A DNA stretch of 64,000 nucleotides from Monosporascus cannonballus (GCA_004154925.1 QJNS01000002.1:62001-126000), one strand, 5' to 3'; positions 1-11,608 are shown, counted from the stretch's first letter. Notes: generated by a model from the letters alone, not told the origin. Numbers and translations are program-made.

Positions 1-243
1 TTAATTTTTTATGTTTCCTTATTTAAGTTAATAGCAGATACGATTAAGGTTCATACGGTATAAAATAATATGGAAATGGAAAACGAATAAATATACGAAA
101 TGGAGAAAATTTTCGATATGCGAAAATAAAACGGACTTACCCAATATCTAATCAAATAAAAAAAGCATCCGGATTCCGAAAATACCTGGGAACCCGTTAA
201 AAATCTTATTGGCGCCTAACGCCTGTTAAGGAGCTTTTACCAA
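1..243 (+). pseudogene. Integrase C-terminus with chromodomain, element A
   Basis: A single frame from base 1 encodes the tail of a Gypsy integrase. It starts with a degenerate 'FHVSLL'-like stretch (LIFYVSLFKL) typical of the segment before the chromodomain. From about base 93 it reads as a chromodomain: YEMEKIFDMRK, then QYLIK-stop-KKHPDSENTWEP. This is the family pattern YEVEKILD-x-R-QYLVKWKGY-x-ENTWEP. Stops stand where Gln or Trp is expected (for example TAA for the W of KWK). Chromodomains of chromoviruses bind modified histone H3 and steer integration to heterochromatin. The 3' end overlaps the antisense frame ending at 206. Confidence 0.85.
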
Positions 244-862
244 TAACGACGGGCGTATCCCAGTTAACGGTTAACCAATTAATAACCGGAATATCGGGCC
301 AGTTGGCCGCGGCCTGCGTTAACGTAATAACTGCGACGGCAACCTCCAACTATTCTTATTTTTTCTCCAAACGCTTAAATTTCTCCATTACCTCCGTACC
401 TTAAATACCACAACGAAATATTTTAATTCCCCGCTGGCGAAAAAACTTCTTTTATTTTCGTAAATGATTTAAACGGCTAAGCAACTTATTTATATATTGC
501 TACAATTCGGATAAATGCTAATAAGCCTTAAGCAGTTTTTTTTCGGCAAAACGTTTTTAAAAATTTAGCCAATTTTTTTTAGTTATTAACCGATAATGCT
601 TAATTTCGGAAAAACCAAAAAAATCATAAGGACCCCCGTAAGCCGTATAAAAAGAATATTTCCCTGAATTATGATAAATTTTACAAATTTTATTTGCAGA
701 TTTGCAGCGAAAACAAAAAACGTTTAAAAATATAATAAAACCGAAACGGTTAATGTATTTTAAAAAAATAAAGGCGTTAATACGTTTACGAAACCGAGAT
801 TTTTCAATACGATTAAATATGTTAAATATAAAAGAGAAAAAATTATTTATTAAGGATAACAA
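206..862 (-). pseudogene. Antisense Zn2Cys6-like/coiled-coil accessory ORF, element A
   Basis: One minus-strand frame of 219 codons runs from ATG at 862 to TAA at 206 with no frameshift. Its internal stops are all TAA or TAG, as CAA/CAG codons would give after RIP. Residues 50-79 read CFRCKSANKIC, eight residues, then Y-SF-Y-TAYGGP-Y. With Tyr read back as Cys this is C-x2-C-x6-C-x8-C-x2-C-x6-C, the fungal Zn(II)2Cys6 binuclear cluster pattern. A charged helical segment follows (INKLLSRLNHLRK, then MEKFKRLEKK). The C-terminal part reads VINWLTVNWDTPVVIGKSS. Its last 38 bases overlap the sense chromodomain. Role is inferred only: a possible DNA-binding accessory factor of the retrotransposon. 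Counterparts lie at 17437-18006, 55569-56195 and 27689-28290. Confidence 0.65.
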
Positions 863-895
863 ATAAACGAATTAATCTTTAGGGATAAAGATCCT

Positions 896-911
896 GGAAA
901 AGGAAAAATCG
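896..911 (+). other. Polypurine tract, element A
   Basis: GGAAAAGGAAAAATCG lies directly before the 3' LTR. It is the expected primer for plus-strand DNA synthesis. The equivalent tracts of B (18061-18076) and C (56271-56284) also end in AATCG, which confirms the LTR start at 912. Confidence 0.75.
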
Positions 912-1378
912 TATTATGGCTTAGCAGCCTTAGCTTCTTTAAACGGTCGGGGAGCTTAAGAGCTTAGGCCCCCGACCATACCAAGAGGGTTACGTAACTG
1001 GCTTAAAAAGACTTAATGTACTTAATTAATGTTATAAAAACTTGGCGCCTTAAGCCAATTAAGCCAAAAAATAGGCTTAAAGGGGCTTAAAGGTACTTAA
1101 GGGAAATAACTTATTAAAGGATATTTTAAGCTAATTTAAGTAGTTTAAATTAAGATAAGGATATATACGCTTATTATTTCCATAACCTGGATAACTTTAG
1201 CTTGTAATACTTATTAATACCAATCGTTTGTGATTAACAGTTCGTTACCCAAAACGCCTTTGGTATTACGAGACGTAATACGTTATTATATTTATTGCTT
1301 AGATTCCCACGATACTCCTGCTAATATAAACCCGTCGACTTAAGGTTTAATAGTTGGTTAAACCGCCTAGCCGTCACA
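912..1378 (+). repeat. 3' LTR of element A (467 bp)
   Basis: It starts TATTATGGC (TG changed to TA by RIP, as in the B 3' LTR) and ends GCCGTCACA. The last ~230 bases align with the LTRs of B and C (GGATATATACG, TTATTATTTCC, the TACTCCTGCTAA block, TTAAACCGCCTAGCCGT). The first ~230 bases are unlike those LTRs and are rich in repeated GGCTTAA-type motifs. So this is a subfamily with its own U3 on a shared R-U5. Confidence 0.85.
945..976. repeat. Inverted repeat in U3 of LTR A
   Basis: GGTCGGGG at 945-952 is matched by CCCCGACC near 969-976, around a short centre containing AGCTTAAGAGCTTAGG. It is a possible cruciform or promoter-proximal hairpin. It is absent from the B and C LTRs. Confidence 0.5.
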
Positions 1379-1490
1379 GATACAGGCTATAAAAATCAGA
1401 TTTTAAAAGTTTACGAACTATTCTTTAATAGTCTTCGTTAAGTTAATAGCTTATATTTTACGATAAAATATACTTCTAGAAATATTTCCG

Positions 1491-4400
1491 GCTGGCTCTG
1501 CGTGAAGAGCGTAGTAACTAAATTATTGTTCGACAAACCTATCTTTTTACCATATCACATCATTGTAGCACTTCAGTCTAGCAGTTGAGGGAGCCTTTCC
1601 GTCCAGTTTGCTCGAGGGATTTACCGGATTCGTACGGTATTAGGAGTCAGGCATGACTTAGTTGACCCTTGTGTATCCATGATGGTGGCATAGGCCAAGA
1701 TATTGAAGGCCAGCGCGTCAGTGTAAAGCCACGCGGTATATACTACTAGCATACTACATTTGGGAGGCACCGCGACTTAGCATTTGCCTTCTATCTCTAG
1801 AACCTCATATACAGTTCGCTCGGAGTTCATCTAATGTAGTGCCTGATGTGCATACTGGTTCAATAACTGTATGAATCAGCGTATTCTGGTACAAGGGTGT
1901 TCCAAAGGCTGGTGGTGCCACGCATATGGCGAGACCAATTCTGGAGTTTTTGCTTTATGAAGCATTGCACTATGGGTCCTACCCTTGGGGGTAGAGAACA
2001 GGAAACTGAGCCGATGTCGATTAACCTTACACGAGGTCTCGAAGCGAGAGCTGTACCCCGGACAGGTAGATATGACTTCCTTCTAAACACCCTGAACAGT
2101 CCGCACATGGAGTTCTCACTTGAGGATCGTCAGATGTGCTAGCCTGACATCACAATGCTAACGGTTCAGCTATTCCTCTCTTGCATTATAAATTACAGCT
2201 GCAAGCTCTCTTGTTTTCAGAATTAAATCAATCGCAGGGGATTGTGGGGAAGCTCGAGGTGCTACCGTCAGATGCTCCAAACAATCCTTTTCGACTGTGA
2301 AATAGAATTATCCTTCGGCTGAACGTTTAATGATATTCACGTCGGCAGCCTGCTGATGGGAATGCCACTCATGCTTATAATTACTATGCAGAGACTTTGT
2401 TAATCTCACCGGAACTCCGAACCCCCCTGTGACAGTATTTTACCAGACTGTGGTTCGCTGGTGTTGTTGCAATACACTTCTCTGTCCGTATTCTCGAACT
2501 CGTAATATCACCTTAAAACAGAATATCGGGCAAAACGCCGGAAGGGTTGCTTGCGTCTGGTACTATTAATAGATCCCAAACGGCTCAAAGATTGCTTGCT
2601 GAGCTGAAGTTGGAAACTTCAACTCGGCCCCAACCTGTAGGATTTTCAGTCCTTATATCCACAATAATAACCGCATCGTGACATTTTGCCCTAGGTATGC
2701 ATGATCTGTACTCAGAAACACAGTCCTTTGGCTGAAGAAAGTGCTGTTCTTCGACTTCTCTTGAAGTCCTGGTAAGGTTTTGACGAACAGGTGACGAGCT
2801 CTTCGAATACTAGCCGAAGTCAACCGTACCCCATAACCATACTGGCTCCATTTCAATATAGGATCGTAAACGTGTGCGGGACTAGGAATCCCAGCAAGAG
2901 CTATGCTGGACCCGGGAGGGAAATATGCCATACCCCTGAGTGAATGCTTCGGTCGTAACCGTAAGCCCCCATTCTGAACCGAGGGATTGGGGGGTAAGAA
3001 TGGCACTGTTAAAAAAGAGGTGAATTGAGATGGAGTTGATGAGCAGAACGACACAATACGACCCTTTAAAGCACGATAGAAATCTTATATTCTTAATCGA
3101 CGAGATGCCAATGTCGAAGGCACGGAGGTGTTTATGGACTTAGTTGATCTCTAGACGCGAAGGATATTTTATGAGACCCTGCATCACATACAGAAGCATA
3201 TATAACTGAAGAAAAGGTATATTAAAGGCTGCATGACCTCTATAAGGTGCTCTGTCGAAGGTGAAGGTGGTGAACCCTCCTTAAATACATATAAAAACAG
3301 TGGTAGCCAAGAGATAAGGGTACCGGAGTAGCCGAAGCAATTTCCACTAGCTTTGTTAGCTAACTAAGCCATGGCGTAGCTAGGTTCAACAGATTTCAAT
3401 ACCTGCATGAAAAAATTCGAAGAAGCTAGGATAACGGCTGACGTAGCGTTAACAAAGGGTGAAGTATAAAATCAAAGGTTGATGCATTACATGAATATTC
3501 AAATATGATTACAGATCTGTAAAGGGAGGCAGTAAGGTCGCGTGATAGAGATAATGAACTGAATGAGCAGTAAAAGCCCGTAAACCGATTCCAGGGGAGG
3601 TTGAGTGCCCCCGTCCTGCGCCAATTTTCATGGGAAAACATTCACATTTGGTGCCATAGTGACTCAATCTCAGTATGAGTCCAGTGAGTTGCTATATCTT
3701 ATTGTCTCGGTGAGCTTCCGAATGGGCAAGGGGACTCCCGATGCTTTAACCTTGTAGTAGAGCCCTCTAAGTAATCCACCTAACTTCTGTGTAGTGCTGT
3801 CACACTATAACGCATTCGCCAACCCGGAGCCTCGGAGACAATGCTGCGACAGGCAGGGCACGGTTTCAACGATAATCCTATCTCGTCTGAAAGCTGTCTT
3901 TTGCTCACCGAACTGTCACGCTTCAGCCGGCATTAAATGTGCTGGGAACGGTGGCATTTCCCTTCTACTGTCTTTAATAGGTTAGGTGTACATGGTGTTA
4001 GAATAGGGGCAATTGCGCCCCACACCCCTTGCGTATATAGATGTGTAGTCCTCCCCCAGTTAGAGGCTGGTCACTTAGTATGGAATCCAACGGGTGTTCA
4101 ACCTATCTTTGACACATGGAGGCAGGAAACTTATTCTTGGTAATGCTACGCAATGTAATTACGCATGTAACCCAGAAGGTAGTAGCAAAACCGCCCCAGA
4201 AAAATATAGCCTCACTGATACTCATATCTGCTCCAGAGTGCACTGTAATTTCCAGCAAACCAATTCGTTGGGTCAATTTACCTGTTGGTCTGACCAAGCC
4301 GAGACATCCCGGAAAATAGGGGGTGAGGTGATACAGCCTTGGGGCTATAACCGCGCTCTCATAAATCTACTAGGTAGCTACACATAGGGCAATACAGGGT

Positions 4401-4650
4401 CTTTTCGGGCCATAAATACAGATAAAAGGAATACTACTGGATCATATATCTTCCAACCTCATCGCTCGCTACCATCTTTCCCTCCTTGGATTAATAGAAG
4501 TTCGATTCCCTCTCCCCTAGAGAAATCTAGAAGTACACAATTCAAAGCAGTAGCAAACAAATACAACTCGTAACTTTCCCTGTGCTCGGTCCTTCGGAGG
4601 GGAGAAGTGACTAGATGATCCTCCACATGATCCGAGCGCAGCACCGAAAA
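1491..4650. other. Island of balanced composition, no RIP, no recognised gene
   Basis: Composition changes sharply at about 1490: all dinucleotides including CpA and TpG become common and GC is visibly near half, unlike every flank. No transposon frame, terminal repeat, intron-exon pattern or RNA gene could be recognised. The longest frames (133 codons on minus at 2653-3054; about 80 codons on both strands at 1860-2142; 97 and 67 codons near 4100-4390) overlap one another on opposite strands or in different frames. They show no family motif and are what chance gives in DNA of this composition. The texture resembles scrambled or unconstrained sequence. It could be a recent foreign insertion, an assembly or contamination artefact, or an unrecognised non-coding locus. 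Both edges are approximate. Confidence 0.6.
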
Positions 4651-4990
4651 AGCGTGTGCCATTTGTTGGAGTAGGCGTGTTTACGTCGCTTTGCGGTCGA
4701 TCTGACTGTTTTTCGTGGCAAACACGATCGCGGGCGCGATTGATACTACCTTCATATTGTGGCTTTTGGTATGGTCCTGGTAACCGGTATTTAATTTGCT
4801 ATTTTGTTGCTAACTTTACGGCTTGTGGATCTGTATTCTCACTTTGACGCAGTTCGGTTAGTTTCAGCAACCCGTACTTGTGGGGAATTAGAATCAGAAT
4901 TAGCACACTGTTCGAGTCGTTCAGAGTTAGCATTTCTATTTTTTTTGCTCAAAATTGCTGGTTTTCTTGGCGGACTTGGACGAATTATAT
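4651..4990 (-). pseudogene. Possible degenerate coding fragment at right edge of the island
   Basis: This stretch differs from the island to its left in having a protein-like minus-strand reading. One frame from about 4847 to 4653 reads ENTDPQAVKLATK, one TAG, then YRLPGPYQKPQYEG and continues hydrophilic to about TPTPTNGT. A neighbouring frame, 4977 to 4836, reads PRKPAILSKKNRNANSERLE. They may be one gene joined by a frameshift. There is no family match that I recognise and no start codon that stands out. It is not clearly RIP-mutated. It could equally be chance. Confidence 0.25.
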
Positions 4991-5163
4991 TTATTTAACA
5001 TATTTATTTTCTCTTAATTTAGCTTTAGCGTTTTCGAATTACTAAATTTATTAATTGATATGATATAAATTGCGTTAAAAACTTTAGCTTAAAGTAATTT
5101 TTTTAGATATATATTTTAATAATGTTATAGACTTAAACTTTCGTAATTATTGCTTTATAGTTA

Positions 5164-5570
5164 TATAACGGCCAAGGGTTTAACCAACTATTAAACCTAA
5201 ATCGTACGGGTTTATATTAGTAGAAATATTGTAAAACTCTAAATAATAAGTACGATAACTGGTTACGTTTCGTAATATCAAAGTTATCTTCAATAACGAA
5301 ATTTTATTACAAACTGTTATTATTTAAATTATAGAAATAATAAAAGTATATATATTAATTTAGCCTACTAGCTTATTACTAGTGAATTAATAATACAGCT
5401 TATTGGTTTACTATTAATAAATTAGTAATCCGGCTTATTTATTACTAATAAGTTAATAATTCGACTTACTAGTTAATTACTAATAAATTGGTAATTCGTT
5501 ACGTAACTTAATTTACTTAATTTTCTTAATTATTCCTATTACAACCGTTTTTAAAGGCCGTAACTTATCA
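5164..5570 (-). repeat. Lone minus-strand LTR of the A/B/C chromovirus family
   Basis: Read on the minus strand, this begins TGATAAGTTACGGCC, has the tandem AATTTATTAGTAATTA-type block seen in the B LTR, and ends in the shared U5 (AAACCCGTACGATTTAGG..., TAGTTGGTTAAACC, GGCCGTTATA). The flanks (AGTTA left, AAACG right) do not form a 5-bp duplication, and no internal element sequence was seen on either side. It is best read as an old solo LTR or a rearranged fragment. There is nothing recognisable in 4991-5163. Confidence 0.7.
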
Positions 5571-8500
5571 AAACGTAATACGACTGTTCTTTTTTAAAAG
5601 CTTTACTTTTAAGATTTTTTTCCACTATATTTTTTATTTTTTCAATTATATCTAATCGTATTTTTAAACGTTATTTTCGTAAAATCGAATAACGTTATAC
5701 TTTAATTAACTTAATTAAAATAGCAATTTTTAAAAATATGTTATTTTTTTTATTTCGTTACGAACTTTATTTATTAAATAATAAAAAGTGTTTTTCGTTA
5801 TAAGAAATTTATATATTGCGGCAGATTATATAATAAAACAAATGTTCCTATTTCGATAATTAACAATTATATTACGGAAATTCGTTATTTAAAAAAGAAA
5901 ATTAACCGCCGAAAAGGCTTTATTTAAGTCTTTTATCCGGTTATCCTGTATTCGTTATTAATAACAATAATATTAAACATAAAACCCTAAATTTATAAAT
6001 TACGCTTTCTAATCCTCAACTAAACCTAATAACTTTAAACGCCGTAAAATGGAAATAATAATAGAAATTCTGTTCTTCAGAAATATATAACGTTATTAGC
6101 TAGAATTTTGTTAATCCGTAAACGCTATTTTTATAAAGTATTAATTAAAAGGCGATTTTGAATTTCGATAATAAAAGTTTCTTAATAAACGTTAAGTATT
6201 TATAAGTTTTTTTTGGCGAATTCGTAAACATTTTCAAAATTTAAATAACCTTTTTATTTAAGTATTAAGTAAATGTTTTTTTAATATATTAAAAATTTGG
6301 TTTATATAGAATGTGGGTTTTTATTTTCACATCATTTTAACCTGTATAGATTTTAATAATATTTGTTATTAATCCGGATATAAAAATGTGAAAAATAGAA
6401 TAAAATTTACTTTTTGATAAGAATTCTACTTAATAATTATTTTTTTAACATTTTTAAAATAGTTTTATATAAACCAACATATGTAAAATCGAACCTTCTA
6501 CTAATGTTTTTATTTAAATAATTTTTGTAAGGAACTAACTTGTTCTTCTTTTTTTTTTTAGAAAATCAATCCTTTTAATTTTTTAATTATAATATGCATT
6601 TATCTAATTATGTACGAATTTTAATTTCAATTTCGTTTTTAACGCAATTATTTTAATTATTTTAACGTAAATGTTACCATAATATTAATAAATTCGTTGT
6701 ATACGTTTTTATAAATATTAGATATCAAATGAAAATTTGCGTTTTCTAAAACTATTTTAATATGTCTAAAGTAATTAATATTATATATGAAATAAACGAT
6801 AAGTAATTTTCTAATTTTAAATATTTTACTTATAATTAATATAATATAGTAAAAAAGACTTAATATTTAGTTCAATTATTCTATTTATGTATTTATTAAA
6901 TATCTAAATGTGTTAAATAATTTATAATTTGAACCTTTTTATATTATAAAAATTTATAAAACTTTAAAACAAATATGAATTTTAATTAGAGACGGTTTTA
7001 TATAAAATCTTGTATATATTAAATGTAATTATTTTTAAAACATATATAGGATTTATTCGATTTTGGGTCTTTTTAATAAGGTAAAAAATAAGAAAATCTT
7101 ATAAATTTATCGACGATTATAAAGATGCTATCGTAATATATTTTTATCGTTATATTTTGGAATAAACCGAATTTGGTAATAAATTTTAAAATAACTTTCC
7201 ATAAGATTTATATCGTTATATTTTAGCCTTAATATAAAAATTATACTATCGTCGTACTTTTTAAATTCTTAGTTTTATTTTAACAATAATAAATAATTTT
7301 GAATCGTTTTAAAGCTTTATAAATCATTAAATATCTATATTATTAATATATATACATAGATAGTATAATATATTTCTTTAATACTTTTTTAAACTTAATA
7401 ATTTATTTCATTCTTTAACTGTTAATGAATTATCGTTATATTCCTCAATATTTTTAATATATATTATATAATATAACTTATATTTTTACAATATAATACA
7501 AACGTAAAAGTCTTTTTGAATTTATATTGAAAATTATATAATTAACTTTAAATAAAATTGTTTCGAATTTCGATTATTTGTTTACAATATTAGTTTTATT
7601 AGTTTCTAAATTGTGTTTATTATTAATAACAAAATCAACATTTATTATTTTGCTATATATTGTAATTATCGTTCTATAAGTTTTTTAATTTTAATAAAAC
7701 GAATAAAATTTTAATAATTCGTATAAACCTTAATGTAACAAAGGCTTGCCTGAAAGAAATATATAAAATGTTTTAAAAGATCATAATAATAATAATTAAT
7801 CTCTTATTTAAAGTAACGGAATTAAATTCAATTAATTTTACTTTATATAAAAAATATACTATAACTTAAAAGTTTCGTTATTTAATTACTGTATTTAATA
7901 TATAATTCGAAATATCGGTTATTAATATAACGAAATATATTAAATCGTATGTAATTAATATCAAAATATCAATAATTATATTATTAATTTTTTAAAATGT
8001 TTTTTATTTATAATATTTATTTATTTGTTTAAATAAAATTGATTAAAAGTATAATAATTTTGTTATAATTTCGGATAAATTTCGTATAATCATAAACAAA
8101 TTTAAAAGATATTTTTATTTTCTTGATTATGAGTAATAATTTTATTTTATAATTAATATAATACTTTTATAATTGTTTTAATAGACCTTAGAAAAAACAA
8201 TGTCTTAAATATTGTATTTTTTATTTATAAAGTTAATTCTTTATATATTAGTAAATAATTTAAATTCTTCTAAAACTTTAAAAACTCTATAAATATATTA
8301 TATATATATCTTTTTCGTTTTTTAATAATCAAGAGGGGTTTCGAAATAATATATTATTAAAATATTATAATATTTTTAAAATATATTATTTATTATCGGT
8401 TAAAAACGTTAATACTACATTTATAAATTTGATTAACCTAATTAAATGTTTAACTAATCTGTATTTCGTTTTAAAAGTTATTTTTTATTTATATTTTCTC

Positions 8501-9375
8501 CTCAGTTTTAATAAGAATATATCTATTTTAAAAAATTGCATATTATAAATTATTAAGTTTTATAAAATTAATGTTTATTTTAATAATTAAAAATAATAAT
8601 ATTTAATTATTACAAATAATAATGTTTAATTATGGATAAATAATTGTAATTCGTAATTTACTATCTTTTTAAATGCGCTGAATTTAACGTATTTTACGAA
8701 TAATTTTAAAGTTCGAGCTTATCTTTTTTATGCTCGATTTCCAAGTATTTTTTTAAAAACGCAAAATGTATTTTCATTAAAATTGTAAAGATGATAAAAC
8801 TTCGGAAATAAACCATGTTTCAAAATTACTTTATAAATTTATTTAGTATATTCTAATAATTTCGCATTTAGAATTTTTTTACAAAATTATTTATACCTTC
8901 ACTATTTAAATAATATATTAATTAAAATGGTTTAATTTTTAAGATTAGTATTTTTTAATTGTTCTTTAATTATTTAAACTTTTATTTTAATAATAATCAC
9001 AATACGTTGTACTATTTTCTAATATTTATATTCTCTTTAGTATTTTATTTATTTAGATAATAAAATTTGTATCGTAATTTTATATTTATATTTATTAGTA
9101 TTTTCGATCCAATATTAAGATTTTAAATTTCTTTTGTTTTATTTATTAACGGGATACAAGGTAAATCTTAGTTACTCGGTTTTTCCTTTAATCAAAATTT
9201 CGCATTAATATATTCATAATAATTCTAAGATTATATCAGAATTTCTAAATAAAACGATATCGAAATTAATTAATTAATATCGTTTTTAATGACAATTTCC
9301 AAATAATTAATTTCGTATTAAACCTTTCCATTATTATAAATAAAGTTTTAGCTTTTTATATTCGTAATTATATAA
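5571..9375. other. Unidentified very AT-rich DNA
   Basis: 3.8 kb of extremely AT-rich sequence with runs of A and T and short ATAT tracts. I see no reading frame, terminal repeat, RNA gene or transposon motif. It lies outside all delimited elements and is the older substrate into which element D inserted: 9380 joins 30456 once D is removed. It is most likely ancient repeats decayed past recognition. Confidence 0.5.
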
Positions 9376-9380
9376 CGCTT

Positions 9381-9569
9381 TGTGATGGGGCTATATGGAG
9401 CTCTATTATAGAGCATCGGACAAACGCCAGTACTAAGCAGCATTAACGTAACGCCTTATATACGAACATATGTAACTATATTTTTATTTTCATTTTCAAT
9501 TTTCTTTTAGCTAGAAAATAAACTTTTATTAATAATTAATTATAGACCGCTTAGATAAAACTTTTTACA
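9381..9569 (+). repeat. 5' LTR of element D (189 bp)
   Basis: It runs from TGTGATGGGGC to CTTTTTACA and aligns along its length with 30265-30450, the other copy differing mainly by G-to-A and C-to-T changes. It is preceded by CGCTT. No clear tRNA primer-binding site survives after 9569. Confidence 0.9.
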
Positions 9570-9599
9570 TATTTTTTTAATTTATTATTTAATAAAACA

Positions 9600-11603
9600 A
9601 AAAAGGTTCGGGATTAGATATTAGGATTTTCGAACGCTTTTTACGGGGCCCAGTAAAGGGCCTTTATTGACCCAAAGTTACAAAAGGTATTTAACGTTAT
9701 AACGAAAACTTTAATAAGTTCGATAACGGCTATAAAGTAACGTATAAGTTATTAGTTTGAAGAAAAAAAACAGCCTAGTTTCGTAAATATATAAAAGCGT
9801 AATATAAGGTAAATAAAAAATTAATACAAATGGCCGAATAATGTAAAAACGGTTTAATTATTTAGCAAAAATTTATTATTTACTTATAAGTTTAAAATGC
9901 GATAATCTGTATTAATATCAACTTTTTTTTAATTTAATAACGATCGAAAATGCAATTAGACCATTTTACAGAAGCGGTTTGAATAACTGAACTAATAATA
10001 AAAGTTAAGCGGAAGCCATTATCCTAGCCGGAAAAGTTCGACGGGACAAAAAAGAAATTCCCCGGATAATATGTATCCATAACTTATAAATTTAAAATAA
10101 ACGTTATTTTCGTAAAAGGAATTTATAATCAGTTTTATATTATGTATAAAAGGTTCGAAATTAATATATAACGTATGGTTATTATTTATTATATTATCGG
10201 AAGCTTAAATAATATTTATAATCCCGTCCATTTTCTTTAAGTATTATATGAATAATATAATAATCGGTATAAAAAGGAAAAAAACAGCCGAACGTTTTCG
10301 GAATTCAAAGTAAACCAATAACGCGAAATTTTCGTTATTTTATCTCTTATTTGAAAAAATTTTAATAAATGCAGAAAAAATTATTTGGTTAACGAAAACG
10401 ACACTTACGTTTTTAAAGGAAATATTAAATAAAAAAATTGCTTAAATTTTAATTTCAATAAGTTTTTTTTAGAAATTGTAACGTATAAATAAATAAAGTA
10501 ATGGAAATTGTCGAACGCTTTAAAGGAACAATGCAGCAAAAAAAACGAATAACTTTTTCATAGTTTAATTAGGCAGTAATAATTAAGCGGGAAACGATTT
10601 AAATAATAATATAAGTGTAATAGATATTTTGGTAGTAAAATAGCAAAAATAAAAATTCCAAACCATATTTTTAACGTCGAAATAATACGCGTAATAAATA
10701 ATTTAAGAAAAACGGAACGTCCGTAAAACGAAAGGCTTTTGTTTGCGTTATAAGTATCCTAATTACAGGGCGAACCGCTGCCCGTTTTTACTAAAAAAAA
10801 ACCGTAAAGAAAAATCAATTCATTAAAAGCGTATAAAGATAAAAGGTCGGAATTTGAAAACGAAAAAGGAAAAAAGTAATTCCTGAATATCAATACGTTC
10901 GGAAACGAAAGGCGACTTAAGCTAAAATAAAAATTACGAAATAAAATATAAACGGCATTTTATTTATTATTAATATACACATTACTTAAGAAAAAGTTAT
11001 GGAAATTTTTATTAATTACGAATATAAATATTTTGTTATAATAAGCAAAACATTTGTAAAACGTTTACGGTTGCCGCATATTCTAATAAAATTATACGGA
11101 TTAAAAAAGATTTGAAAAAAAAGTTGATAAAGATAAGGAAAAATTAAGGAGATAATATATATAAAGATAGATATCGACGGTTTTAAGGCCAGGATATTCG
11201 TATATATTATTAATAACCTTAATTACCCTTTAATTTTAAAGAAGCTTTGGATAAAATATTATAACGTTATATACGTAACGCAAAAATATTTTTTAATAAT
11301 AAGCGTAATAAGTTATATAAAGGTTTACGAAAAAGGATATAAGGCTTAAGGAAATAACGTATAAGCAGTTTGCGAAATAAGAAAAATTTTAATTGCCGCC
11401 TTTGGGACGAAATTTCGAAAAATAAAAAAGATTAAAGGGACCAAATAAGAAGTTTAATTGTTTTTAGTTATTTTAGCCAATATTAATAAGGCGTTAACGC
11501 TTTAAAAAAAGTGAAGGTTAACGAAAAATTTCCGTTTAAATTAAAAACGTTTCGGAAATTATTCGATAAAAAATTAGGTAACGCTTTATCTCCACTTTGT
11601 CCC
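9600..11603 (+). pseudogene. gag and protease region, element D
   Basis: Degenerate frames fill the space between the 5' LTR and the RT. Near 11000-11400 a protease-like stretch can be read: ISKTFVKRLRLPH, then IDIDGFKARIFVYII, then NLNYPLILKKLW, which matches the retropepsin pattern of fungal Gypsy elements (F/Y-ILGKPWM at its end). The active-site DSG is not preserved. The region ends at the LPPL-RPG start of RT, where element B interrupts it. The gag half shows no zinc knuckle that I can place. Confidence 0.6.
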
Positions 11604-11608
11604 GGAAT

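Larger units (their letters stand above)
1..1378 (+). mobile_element. Chromovirus A (Ty3/Gypsy), 3' part only
   Basis: This is the 3' end of a chromodomain Ty3/Gypsy retrotransposon whose 5' part lies before the window. It holds, in order, the end of integrase with a chromodomain (1-243), a convergent antisense frame (206-862), a polypurine tract (896-911) and a 3' LTR (912-1378). The same order and recognisably similar sequence occur in elements B (17220-18464) and C (55380-56658), so A, B and C belong to one family or close families. The coding frame has RIP-type stops (TAA for CAA, CAG or TGG), so it is dead. The 5-bp repeat after the LTR cannot be tested because the 5' end is outside. Confidence 0.9.

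Noticed and set aside
1860..2142. Frames of about 80 codons on both strands over the same bases
   Set aside because: Mutual shadows; neither has codon bias or motifs.
2653..3054. 133-codon minus-strand frame in the island, the longest there
   Set aside because: No family motif, no supporting neighbours, and a length that chance can give in 3 kb of balanced composition.
4498..4515. AGTTCGATTCC, a tRNA B-box-like motif
   Set aside because: No A box at the right distance and no acceptor or anticodon stem can be folded.
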